The notes under the pieces were generated by a model. The model was not told the DNA's origin and did no database searches. It saw nothing but the letters and a program-made list of their open reading frames with translations. A stretch of 6,243 nucleotides of DNA from an uncultured Alphaproteobacteria bacterium (lineage in GTDB: Bacteria; Pseudomonadota; Alphaproteobacteria; Puniceispirillales; Puniceispirillaceae), in assembly GCA_913031555.1 (NCBI GenBank), contig CAJWDO010000105.1, positions 1 to 6,243 of the forward strand. The letters run 5' to 3'. Of the stretch, positions 1 to 5,116 are shown in pieces. Each line of letters starts with the position of its first letter. The stretch's first letter is position 1. The position numbers were made by a program, and so were the translations under genes.

Positions 1-1
1 A

Positions 2-235
2 CTTGAGGATGTCTCCATCATCCATCGCGTCGGCAGACTCGAGGCGGGCGATCAGATCGTGCTTGTCGGCGCCGCGTCACCGCACCGCCAGGCAGCATTC
101 GACGCCGCCCAGTTCATCATGGATTTCCTGAAAACCGATGCTCCGTTCTGGAAGGCGGAGGAGCGCGGCGCCAAAACAAGCTGGGTCGACGCCCGCGAAA
201 GCGACGACGCGGCGCGCAAACGCTGGACCAGCTAG
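2..235 (+). CDS. moaE: Molybdopterin synthase catalytic subunit MoaE, C-terminal part (5' end outside window)
   Basis: Only the last 77 residues and the TAG stop are present; the reading frame is open to the left edge. MoaE, with the sulfur carrier MoaD, converts cyclic pyranopterin monophosphate to molybdopterin in the cytoplasm during molybdenum cofactor synthesis. The visible part carries the family hallmarks in order: IIHRVGRLEAGD (visible residues 6-17), SPHRQAAFDAAQFIMD (26-41), then LKTDAPFWKAEE (43-54) and WVDARESD (61-68). The two lysines at visible residues 44 and 51 have the same 7-residue spacing as the active-site lysines K119 and K126 of E. coli MoaE, so the enzyme is probably active. 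The C-terminal end matches the family's usual end, so there is no truncation on this side. It is convergent with ilvE, with 28 bp between the stops. A moaD partner, if adjacent, would lie to the left and cannot be seen. Confidence 0.93.
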   Translation, partial: LEDVSIIHRVGRLEAGDQIVLVGAASPHRQAAFDAAQFIMDFLKTDAPFWKAEERGAKTSWVDARESDDAARKRWTS

Positions 236-257
236 CGGTGCGAAAGCTCCGTCACCG
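236..257. terminator. Possible weak bidirectional hairpin between moaE and ilvE
   Basis: The 28-bp gap between the convergent stops holds an imperfect inverted repeat. CGGTG-CG (236-242) pairs with CG-CACCG (250-257, with T252 bulged) around a loop of about 7 nt (243-249). It sits where a shared terminator would be expected. No T-tract follows on either strand, so it does not meet the usual criteria for an intrinsic terminator and could be chance in GC-rich DNA. Confidence 0.25.
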
Positions 258-263
258 GCATCA

Positions 264-1151
264 TCAGAGTGAGATCCGGCCCCGCACAAGATCCTCATAG
301 CCACCAACAAGTGTGCGGCTGATTTCGGCCGGGGTGAATGTATAATCGCCAATTTTCGAGACAGGCGTGACCTCGGCCGCGGTTCCGGTCAGGAAACATT
401 CCGTCATCCCGGCCATGTCTTCAGGCGTCATGTGACGCTGCACAACTTTCATCTGGTTGGCTTCGGCAAGAGCGATAACGGTCCGGCGGGTGATCCCGTC
501 AAGGAAGCAATCGGCGATCGGCGTGTGGATCGTCCCCGCATCATCGACAAAGAAGACATTGGCACCGGTGGCTTCAGCGATATAACCGCGGTAATCCAGC
601 ATCAGCGCGTCCTGAAACCCCTTCTTTTCGGCCTCATGTTTCGACAGCGTGCAGATCATGTAGAGACCGGCCGCCTTGGCGTGGACGGGCGCCGATTCAG
701 GTGATGGGCGTTTCCATTTCGCGATATCGAGCGTGATGCCCTTCATCTTTGTCTCGGGGTCGAAATAGCTTGGCCATTCCCAGGCGGCGACAGCGACGTG
801 GGTTGTCGTCAATTGCGCCGAAACGGCCATCATCTCGGACCCGCGCCAGCAGAACGCGCGGACATAGCCGTCGACAATGCCGTTGGCCTCGACCACTGCC
901 ATCTTCGCGGCATCGACCTCGTCATCGCCAAGCGGAATGTCGAAATCCATCAATTTGCAGGAATTGCGCAGGCGTTCGGTATGTTCGCGGCCCTTGAAGA
1001 TCGTCCCCGAATAGACACGCTCACCCTCAAAAACAAGGCTTGCATAATGCAGGCCATGGCTCAGCGTATGCGTCTTCGCATCGCGCCATGGAACAATCTC
1101 GCCATCCAGCCAGATGCTGCCGTCGCGATCATCGAACGGTATAAGGGCCAT
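264..1151 (-). CDS. ilvE: Branched-chain-amino-acid aminotransferase (PLP fold type IV)
   Basis: Complete 295-residue enzyme, the usual length for alphaproteobacterial IlvE. It transfers the amino group between glutamate and the 2-oxo acids of leucine, isoleucine and valine in the cytoplasm, using pyridoxal phosphate. Visible family signatures are HGLHYASLVFEGER (residues 32-45), the pre-lysine segment WEWPSYFDP (124-132), the presumed Schiff-base lysine K159 in HAKAAGLYM, the class-IV signature starting at E193 in EATGANVFF, DGITRRTV (218-225) and the phosphate-loop-like GTAAEVTPV (256-264). The frame extends 13 codons further upstream to base 1190. The start at 1151 is preferred because a strong GGAGGAGA lies 5 nt before it and because the family begins near this point (MALIPFDDRDG). 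It is divergent from the MarR/response-regulator operon across a 124-bp gap. D-amino-acid aminotransferase and aminodeoxychorismate lyase share the fold, but the overall sequence fits IlvE much better. Confidence 0.95.
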   Translation of the reverse strand: MALIPFDDRDGSIWLDGEIVPWRDAKTHTLSHGLHYASLVFEGERVYSGTIFKGREHTERLRNSCKLMDFDIPLGDDEVDAAKMAVVEANGIVDGYVRAFCWRGSEMMAVSAQLTTTHVAVAAWEWPSYFDPETKMKGITLDIAKWKRPSPESAPVHAKAAGLYMICTLSKHEAEKKGFQDALMLDYRGYIAEATGANVFFVDDAGTIHTPIADCFLDGITRRTVIALAEANQMKVVQRHMTPEDMAGMTECFLTGTAAEVTPVSKIGDYTFTPAEISRTLVGGYEDLVRGRISL

Positions 1152-1156
1152 CTTCG

Positions 1157-1164
1157 TCTCCTCC
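1157..1164 (-). promoter_or_regulatory. Ribosome binding site fixing the ilvE start
   Basis: On the minus strand this reads GGAGGAGA, 5 nt before the ATG at 1151. Its strength selects 1151 over the in-frame ATG at 1190, which has no comparable site. Confidence 0.8.
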
Positions 1165-1224
1165 AGCGGACACGCCCCACCGTGCCGCATGAACCGGATC
1201 GCAAAATTAGTTCCAATCCGGCCT

Positions 1225-1241
1225 TATTGTGGTAATCAATA
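1225..1241. promoter_or_regulatory. Candidate operator palindrome in the ilvE / marR divergent region
   Basis: TATTG-N7-CAATA is a perfect 5-bp inverted repeat spanning 17 bp, in the AT-rich core of the divergent gap, 34 bp before the marR ATG and 73 bp from the ilvE ATG. MarR dimers commonly bind palindromes of about this size near their own promoters, so self-regulation is an inference from position and shape. The arms are short and chance occurrence is possible. Confidence 0.3.
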
Positions 1242-1254
1242 GGCACGCTACCAT
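1227..1254 (+). promoter_or_regulatory. Weak candidate promoter for the marR-regulator-kinase operon
   Basis: TTGTGG (1227-1232) as a -35-like box and TACCAT (1249-1254) as a -10-like box are 16 bp apart, with the coding start 21 bp beyond. Each box matches the sigma-70 consensus at four of six positions. The -35-like box overlaps the 1225-1241 palindrome, as expected if a repressor bound there. I could not identify an equally plausible ilvE promoter on the other strand. Confidence 0.25.
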
Positions 1255-1275
1255 CGTCTTGGATTATTGGTCAAC

Positions 1276-1788
1276 ATGGCTGACATAAAACCCATCGGAA
1301 AGGCTCTTTTTCTGCGCGAGGAGGAACTCCGGCGCGGCATCGAGTTGATGTTCTTCGCCTACAGGGATTTCACCGGTGAGGCGGATTCGATCCTGGCCGA
1401 ACAGAATATGGGCCGGGCGCATCATCGCGCGATCTACTTCATTGGCCGCAACCCGGGCATTACGGTGAGCGAGTTGCTGGCAATCCTGAAAATCACCAAG
1501 CAGAGCCTGTCCCGCGTGTTGTCGGCGCTTGTTGAAACGGAATATGTTGTCCAGAAGACAGGCCCCGATGACAGGCGGCAACGGCTTCTCTATTTGACCG
1601 ACCGGGGCATTGCGCTCGAATCGCGCCTGACCGAGGTTCAGGCGCGTCGTTTCGCCAAGGCCTATCGCGATGCCGGCATGAATGCCGTTGAGGGATTTCA
1701 AAGAGTGCTGGAAGGGCTGCTCGATCCGGAAACGCAGCGCCAGGTCAGCGCGCTGGGCCATGCACGCAAGGCGCGGCAGAATGGCTGA
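1276..1788 (+). CDS. MarR-family transcriptional regulator (PetP-like)
   Basis: A 170-residue cytoplasmic DNA-binding protein. The N-terminal helix region FLREEELRRGIEL (residues 12-24) leads to the winged helix. The recognition-helix area is NPGITVSELLAILKITKQSL (59-78), and the wing is GPDDRRQRLLYLT (96-108), a typical MarR DDRR signature. A C-terminal helical region follows, where MarR proteins usually dimerise. No cysteine is present, so cysteine-based redox sensing is unlikely. The ATG at 1276 is chosen; a TTG at 1267 would add three residues but has no properly spaced ribosome site, and the ATG itself has only a weak one. It is the first gene of a trio, 18 bp ahead of the response regulator. 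A MarR gene preceding an OmpR-type regulator recalls petP-petR of Rhodobacter capsulatus; orthology is an inference from gene order and remembered similarity. Ligand and targets cannot be told from the sequence. Confidence 0.9.
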   Translation: MADIKPIGKALFLREEELRRGIELMFFAYRDFTGEADSILAEQNMGRAHHRAIYFIGRNPGITVSELLAILKITKQSLSRVLSALVETEYVVQKTGPDDRRQRLLYLTDRGIALESRLTEVQARRFAKAYRDAGMNAVEGFQRVLEGLLDPETQRQVSALGHARKARQNG

Positions 1789-1793
1789 TCTGC

Positions 1794-1797
1794 GGAG
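1794..1797 (+). promoter_or_regulatory. Ribosome binding site of the response regulator gene
   Basis: GGAG lies 9 nt before the ATG at 1807, inside the 18-bp gap after the marR stop. A second ATG follows directly at 1810; the spacing allows either, so the mature N-terminus is uncertain by one methionine. Confidence 0.5.
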
Positions 1798-1806
1798 CAT
1801 ATACGC

Positions 1807-2535
1807 ATGATGGACGTTGATGCCTTGCAGGGGCAGCATATCCTCGTCATTGATGATGACGAGCGTTTGCGGTTGCTGTTGCGGCGCTTCCTTGAGGAAA
1901 GCGGGTTCCGGGTTACCGATGTGGGTTCGGCCAGCGATGCACGCCAGATCCTCGACGGCTTCGTCTTTGACCTGCTGATCGTCGATATTATGATGCCGGG
2001 CGAGACAGGGCTGGAGTTTCTCAGCGATATCCGCAGCGGCAATCAGGTGCCGGCCCTCTTCCTGACCGCCATGTCAGAGACCGAACACCGCATCGCCGGC
2101 CTTGAGAGCGGGGCCGATGATTACATGTCCAAACCTTTCGAGCCGCGGGAGTTGGTCTTGCGGATCCGCTCGATTCTCAGCCGGGCGGCGGCGCAGCGCA
2201 GCGCACCAAGCAAGAGCATCGCCTTTGGCCCTTACAGTTTCGACCAGACTACAGGCATTCTGATGCACAGTACGGGCCGCATCCACATTACCAACGCCGA
2301 GCAGAAGCTTCTTGCCAGCTTTGCCAATTCGCCCGACAGGGTTCTCTCGCGTGATGATATTGCCGAGGCGATGGACAGCAGCATGCGCGGGCGCTCAATC
2401 GATGTCGCCGTGGCCCGGTTGCGCGCCAAGATCGAACCCGACCCGCACTATCCGGTCTACCTCCAGACCATCCGTAACAAAGGTTGGCTGCTTCGCACCG
2501 ACAGTCCGGCCGGAGGCAACGATGCAGCTTCGTAA
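1807..2535 (+). CDS. OmpR-family two-component response regulator (PetR/CenR-like)
   Basis: A 242-residue cytoplasmic transcription factor with two domains. The receiver (about residues 10-125) has the acidic pocket DDD at 16-18, the phosphoacceptor D60 in LLIVDIMMPGETG, the switch threonine T87 in FLTAMSE and K109-P110 in YMSKPFEPRELV, so all catalytic residues are present. The OmpR/PhoB winged helix (about 137-230) has the recognition helix RSIDVAVARLRAKIE (196-210) and the wing YLQTIRNKGWLL (218-229). The wing has tryptophan where a GY pair is usual. The YMSKPFEPRELVLRIRSIL stretch resembles the alphaproteobacterial PetR and CenR groups, regulators linked respectively to cytochrome bc1-dependent growth in R. 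capsulatus and to cell-envelope control. I cannot separate the two by eye, so no symbol is given. It lies between the MarR gene and its probable partner kinase, whose start it overlaps by 14 bp. Confidence 0.95.
   Translation: MMDVDALQGQHILVIDDDERLRLLLRRFLEESGFRVTDVGSASDARQILDGFVFDLLIVDIMMPGETGLEFLSDIRSGNQVPALFLTAMSETEHRIAGLESGADDYMSKPFEPRELVLRIRSILSRAAAQRSAPSKSIAFGPYSFDQTTGILMHSTGRIHITNAEQKLLASFANSPDRVLSRDDIAEAMDSSMRGRSIDVAVARLRAKIEPDPHYPVYLQTIRNKGWLLRTDSPAGGNDAAS
2512..2516 (+). promoter_or_regulatory. Ribosome binding site fixing the histidine kinase start
   Basis: GGAGG lies 5 nt before the ATG at 2522, within the coding sequence of the response regulator. It supports 2522 over any upstream start in the same frame, which stays open back to 2312 only because it overlaps the regulator gene. 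Confidence 0.8.
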
Positions 2536-3841
2536 CTACCTGCCGAAAACACTGTTCGGAAGGATGCTGTCAATCATCCTGGTGCCGATGATCCTGGTGC
2601 AGGTGATCACCGTTTTCATTTTCTACGATCGGCACTGGGACACGGTCACACGTCACATGGCAGGCCAGCTTGCCGCCGATATCAGCCTTCTTGCGGACCG
2701 GCTTGGGGACACACCCAACGAGGCGACTATCGAATCGATCCAGCAGACCGGATGGCAGTATTTCTCCTTCCCCGTCCAGTACAATGCTGAGGCTAAATTT
2801 CTAGGACGGAATTCCACCCCGCCAACCAGCTATGCCGAGGAAGTGCTGCGCTATGAGCTTGGCGTGCGGTTGAAGCAGGAATGGCATGCCGATCTGGAAA
2901 CAGATCCGCATCTTGTCTTTGTCGATCTGGCGCTGGACCCCGGTGTGCTGCGGATTTATGCCAGCCGCAAACGGATCTTCTCCTCTACAAGCTGGACCTT
3001 CTTTGGCTGGACACTCGGCTCTTCGATCCTGCTCTTCGCCATCGCGCTGCTGTTCCTGCGCGGCCAGGTGCGGCCAATCTTACGGCTTGCGAACGCCGCA
3101 CGGGCGCTTGGTCTCGGACGGCAGGCACCTGATTACAGGCTTGAGGGCGCGCGCGAAGTGCGGCTTGCGGGGCGCGCTTTCCAGGCCATGCGCCACCGCA
3201 TCATGCGCCAACTCAACGAGCGGACCGAAATGCTGGCCGGCGTCAGCCATGATCTTCGCACACCTCTGACCCGTATCCGCCTGCAACTGGAATTGATGAG
3301 CAACAATGAGGATGCCGCGGCAATCCGTTCGGATCTTGCCGAGATGGAAGGAATGATCGACGCCTATCTGAGCTTTGCCGCCGGCGAGGGCGCGGAGCCA
3401 ACCGAGGACACCGACCTGCAGGCGATGCTGGACAGGATGATCACCCAGACCCGCAACACCCATGCCTTTGATATTATCTTCAAAGCGCCATCGTCGCCCC
3501 TGCCGGTCTTCCCACTCAGACGCAAGGCCATCCGCCGGGCTATTGAGAACATCATCTCGAACGCAATGGCCTATTCACAGCAGGCACAGGTGACAACAAG
3601 CTATCGCAATGACGAGGTGACGATCATTTTTGATGATAATGGCGCCGGTATCCCGGCTGAGCGCCGCGCCGATGCGCTGCGGCCCTTTGTCAGGCTGGAA
3701 ACATCACGCAATCGCCGGACAGGTGGCACCGGCCTCGGCCTGTCAATCACCAGCGATATCGTGATGGGCCATGGCGGTGACCTGATACTTGATGATTCAC
3801 CGCTTGGCGGCCTGCGGGTGATCGTCAAGCTGCCAGTGTAA
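2522..3841 (+). CDS. EnvZ-like sensor histidine kinase with periplasmic sensor segment
   Basis: A 439-residue inner-membrane kinase, the expected length for the EnvZ class. A short cytoplasmic N-terminus leads to membrane segment 1 (about residues 16-36), a periplasmic segment of about 120 residues (37-157) and membrane segment 2 (about 158-180). A HAMP linker (about 181-232) follows. The dimerisation/phosphotransfer domain has the phosphorylated H243 in AGVSHDLRTPLTRIRL, nearly identical to EnvZ as I recall it. The ATPase domain has an N box (N343, N347 in RRAIENIISNAMAYS), a G1 box DDNGAGIP (371-378) and a G2 box GGTGLGLSI (401-409). T247 in HDLRT suits the H-x-x-x-T phosphatase motif, so dual kinase/phosphatase action is likely. 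The first residues MQLRN overlap the end of the response regulator gene, implying translational coupling and a cognate pair. The signal sensed is unknown; I recognise no named domain in the periplasmic part. It ends 15 bp before the convergent csaA stop. Confidence 0.95.
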   Translation: MQLRNYLPKTLFGRMLSIILVPMILVQVITVFIFYDRHWDTVTRHMAGQLAADISLLADRLGDTPNEATIESIQQTGWQYFSFPVQYNAEAKFLGRNSTPPTSYAEEVLRYELGVRLKQEWHADLETDPHLVFVDLALDPGVLRIYASRKRIFSSTSWTFFGWTLGSSILLFAIALLFLRGQVRPILRLANAARALGLGRQAPDYRLEGAREVRLAGRAFQAMRHRIMRQLNERTEMLAGVSHDLRTPLTRIRLQLELMSNNEDAAAIRSDLAEMEGMIDAYLSFAAGEGAEPTEDTDLQAMLDRMITQTRNTHAFDIIFKAPSSPLPVFPLRRKAIRRAIENIISNAMAYSQQAQVTTSYRNDEVTIIFDDNGAGIPAERRADALRPFVRLETSRNRRTGGTGLGLSITSDIVMGHGGDLILDDSPLGGLRVIVKLPV

Positions 3842-3856
3842 GATCCGTCTCCGCCG

Positions 3857-4228
3857 TCAAAGAAGGCGGCTGCCGTCGGGCGCGTCGGTGTCGGGTGTCA
3901 CCAGAACCACTTCACCGCTGGCATTGGCAACGCCAAGCGTCAGAACCTCGGACATGAAAGGGCCAATCTGGCGGGGCGGGAAATTCACCACCGCCATTAC
4001 CTTCTTCCCGACCAACGTTGCGGGGCTGTAGAGTTCAGTGATCTGGGCCGACGATTTACGGGTGCCAAGGCCCGGGCCAAAATCAATCACCAGCTTGAAG
4101 GCGGGCTTGCGAGCTTCCGGGAACAGAACCGCCTCGACAATCGTGCCGCAGCGAATGTCGATTTTCATGAAATCGTCGAAAGTCGCGTTGGGGGTCGCGG
4201 TCAGGGGGGCCGTATCATCCTTGCTCAT
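3857..4228 (-). CDS. csaA: CsaA-type tRNA-binding / export-related chaperone protein
   Basis: A 123-residue OB-fold protein of the tRNA_bind family (the Trbp111 / EMAP-II-like domain). After a non-conserved lead of about 15 residues come FDDFMKIDIRCGTIVEA (17-33), FPEARKPAFKLVIDFG (36-51), the CsaA hallmark SSAQIT (59-64), GKKVMAVVNFPPRQIGPFMSE (begins at 74) and a final PDTDAPDGSRLL end. In Bacillus subtilis CsaA is described as a chaperone assisting protein secretion, and structures show a dimer with a tRNA-binding surface; its role in alphaproteobacteria is not firmly known. A start at 4228 is supported by GGAGA (4234-4238, minus strand) 5 nt before the ATG. At 123 residues it is slightly longer than the usual length near 110, all of it at the N-terminus. 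It is the last gene of the minus-strand run and lies behind a 14-bp tandem array. Confidence 0.93.
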   Translation of the reverse strand: MSKDDTAPLTATPNATFDDFMKIDIRCGTIVEAVLFPEARKPAFKLVIDFGPGLGTRKSSAQITELYSPATLVGKKVMAVVNFPPRQIGPFMSEVLTLGVANASGEVVLVTPDTDAPDGSRLL

Positions 4229-4233
4229 GAATG

Positions 4234-4238
4234 TCTCC
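4234..4238 (-). promoter_or_regulatory. Ribosome binding site of csaA
   Basis: GGAGA on the minus strand, 5 nt from the ATG at 4228. It supports the longer N-terminus over an internal start at the methionine of FMKIDIR. It lies 13 bp from the edge of the tandem array. Confidence 0.65.
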
Positions 4239-4251
4239 GCGCAGGTCTTTT

Positions 4252-4320
4252 CGGGGTGATTATTCCGGGGTGATTATTCCGGGGTGATTATTCCGGGGTG
4301 ATTATTCCGGGGTTTATTAT
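4252..4320. repeat. 14-bp direct tandem repeat, four exact copies plus a degenerate fifth
   Basis: The unit CGGGGTGATTATTC occurs without a mismatch at 4252-4265, 4266-4279, 4280-4293 and 4294-4307. It is followed at 4308 by CGGGGT-TTATT, which equals the unit with its internal GA removed. The array fills most of the 110-bp gap between the TetR-like gene stop and the csaA start and ends 23 bp before the csaA ATG. Exact identity of four units indicates recent slippage or active copy-number change. On the csaA coding strand each unit presents AATAATC, which could serve as repeated -10-like or protein-binding sequence; that use is inference. Confidence 0.97.
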
Positions 4321-4338
4321 GGACAGGTCGCTGGGTGG

Positions 4339-5022
4339 CTACTGGTATCGGCCGCCCGGGGTCTGGGCATGTGGATCATCGCCTGTGGCCATATCTTCTT
4401 CGGGATCTTCATCCGGCGCATGCCCACCGCCAAGAACACGCAACGTGCGGCCCCATTCCTCGGCTGTCGTCAGGCGTCTGTCGATCTCCTTCATCGTCGT
4501 CGCCAGATCCGGCGTGTCGTCATCCTGCCAGACCCTGGCCACCACCATGGCAACACCTGCAACGCCGCGCACCCGCGCCTCACCCTGAAAGCCGGCCAGA
4601 TCATCACCGGTCATGCGAAGAATCATCCGCATCGCCTGAACCAGCGAATCAAGAAGCCGCAGACCAAGTGACGGATCGCGACGCGCCGCTATGTTCAGTT
4701 GTGCCACCTGCCGACGATGGGGGGCATATATCTCGAAGCGATGCATCAATGCCTCGACGATCATGTCACGTACCGGCACATCACCGGCATCCTCGATATC
4801 AGCCAGCGTTTCCAGAGCCGCCTGCCGGTCAAGCCGCTGCAGCTTGTGCAAGATCAGCGCTGTGATGCTGCCTGCCGTCGTGCGTGCCGCTGCCGGCGCA
4901 ACGCCCGCGGCGTCGGCGACATCGTCGATATGAATCGCCTGCGGGGCGTGATCGGCCAGCATTACCCAAGCCGCGTCGGACAGCCTGTCCATCATCATGG
5001 TCGGCGTTTCACTTGCTGCCAT
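4339..5022 (-). CDS. TetR/COQ9-fold protein of uncertain function
   Basis: A 227-residue, mostly helical protein. The N-terminal 65 residues look like a TetR helix-turn-helix: LSDAAWVMLADHAPQAIHID (14-33), then DVADAAGVAPAAARTTAG (34-51), with the aromatic F/Y usual after the recognition helix replaced. The middle and C-terminal part has FEIYAPHRRQVAQL (96-109), LRMTGDDLAGFQGEARVRG (135-153) and VWQDDDTPDLATTMKEIDRRL (164-184). That last stretch strongly recalls the C-terminal end of alphaproteobacterial COQ9 and related TetR-annotated proteins. Known COQ9 binds lipid and supports ubiquinone synthesis rather than DNA regulation. The tail from about 198 is acidic and probably disordered. The start at 5022 has a clear GAGGGAG 7 nt upstream. 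It lies between proC and csaA, with repeat-bearing gaps of 94 and 110 bp on either side. It may be a true regulator or a COQ9-like accessory protein; I cannot decide. Confidence 0.75.
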   Translation of the reverse strand: MAASETPTMMMDRLSDAAWVMLADHAPQAIHIDDVADAAGVAPAAARTTAGSITALILHKLQRLDRQAALETLADIEDAGDVPVRDMIVEALMHRFEIYAPHRRQVAQLNIAARRDPSLGLRLLDSLVQAMRMILRMTGDDLAGFQGEARVRGVAGVAMVVARVWQDDDTPDLATTMKEIDRRLTTAEEWGRTLRVLGGGHAPDEDPEEDMATGDDPHAQTPGGRYQ

Positions 5023-5029
5023 TGGACCA

Positions 5030-5036
5030 CTCCCTC
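5030..5036 (-). promoter_or_regulatory. Ribosome binding site of the TetR/COQ9-fold gene
   Basis: GAGGGAG on the minus strand, 7 nt before the ATG at 5022. It is the best site in the gap and supports the MAASETPT start over the later methionines at residues 9-11. The heptamer array begins only 6 bp further upstream. Confidence 0.7.
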
Positions 5037-5041
5037 GAAAT

Positions 5042-5061
5042 CCGATTACCGATTACCGATT
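5042..5061. repeat. 7-bp direct tandem repeat (about 2.9 copies) in the TetR/COQ9-fold gene leader
   Basis: CCGATTA at 5042-5048 and 5049-5055 is followed by CCGATT at 5056-5061. The array lies 20-39 bp upstream of the TetR-like start, just beyond its ribosome site. On the coding strand it reads as repeats of TAATCGG. A related inverted copy of its core lies 34 bp further upstream at 5096-5103. Confidence 0.9.
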
Positions 5062-5103
5062 GAACATGGTGCCAATAGGGGAATGGATCAAGCCGCAATC
5101 GGT
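5055..5103. repeat. 8-bp inverted repeat in the proC to TetR-like gap
   Basis: ACCGATTG at 5055-5062 is matched by its exact reverse complement CAATCGGT at 5096-5103, with 33 bp between. The left arm is the last unit of the heptamer array extended by one base, so the array core is present in both orientations inside one 94-bp gap. It could be a paired binding site or a long-range RNA stem in the leader; the sequence does not distinguish them. Confidence 0.6.
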
Positions 5104-5116
5104 TCTGCGGACACTG

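Noticed and set aside
1264..1839. Open frame of about 190 codons on the minus strand across the marR gene
   Set aside because: It lies antisense to a clear MarR protein with intact family motifs, and its translation has no recognisable domain; it is a shadow of biased codon use.
2312..2521. Seventy-codon N-terminal extension of the kinase frame
   Set aside because: It runs inside the winged-helix coding part of the response regulator and lacks membrane or kinase features; the ATG at 2522 has a strong ribosome site and the expected N-terminus.
3851..3869. CCGCC / GGCGG hairpin between the kinase and csaA stops as a terminator
   Set aside because: The stem is only 5 bp with a 9-nt loop and overlaps the csaA stop region; no T-tract follows on either strand.
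4252..4320. CRISPR array or insertion-sequence end at the 14-bp repeats
   Set aside because: Units are directly abutting with no spacers, are too short for CRISPR, and no transposase, terminal inverted repeat or target duplication is present.
4319..4326. CATAAT on the minus strand as a csaA -10 box
   Set aside because: No acceptable -35 element lies 15-19 bp upstream, so it cannot be separated from a chance AT-rich word.
5093..5110. CCGCA / TGCGG hairpin after proC as a terminator
   Set aside because: It is a 5-bp stem with an 8-nt loop and no T-tract after it on the proC strand, so it does not support termination before the TetR-like gene.
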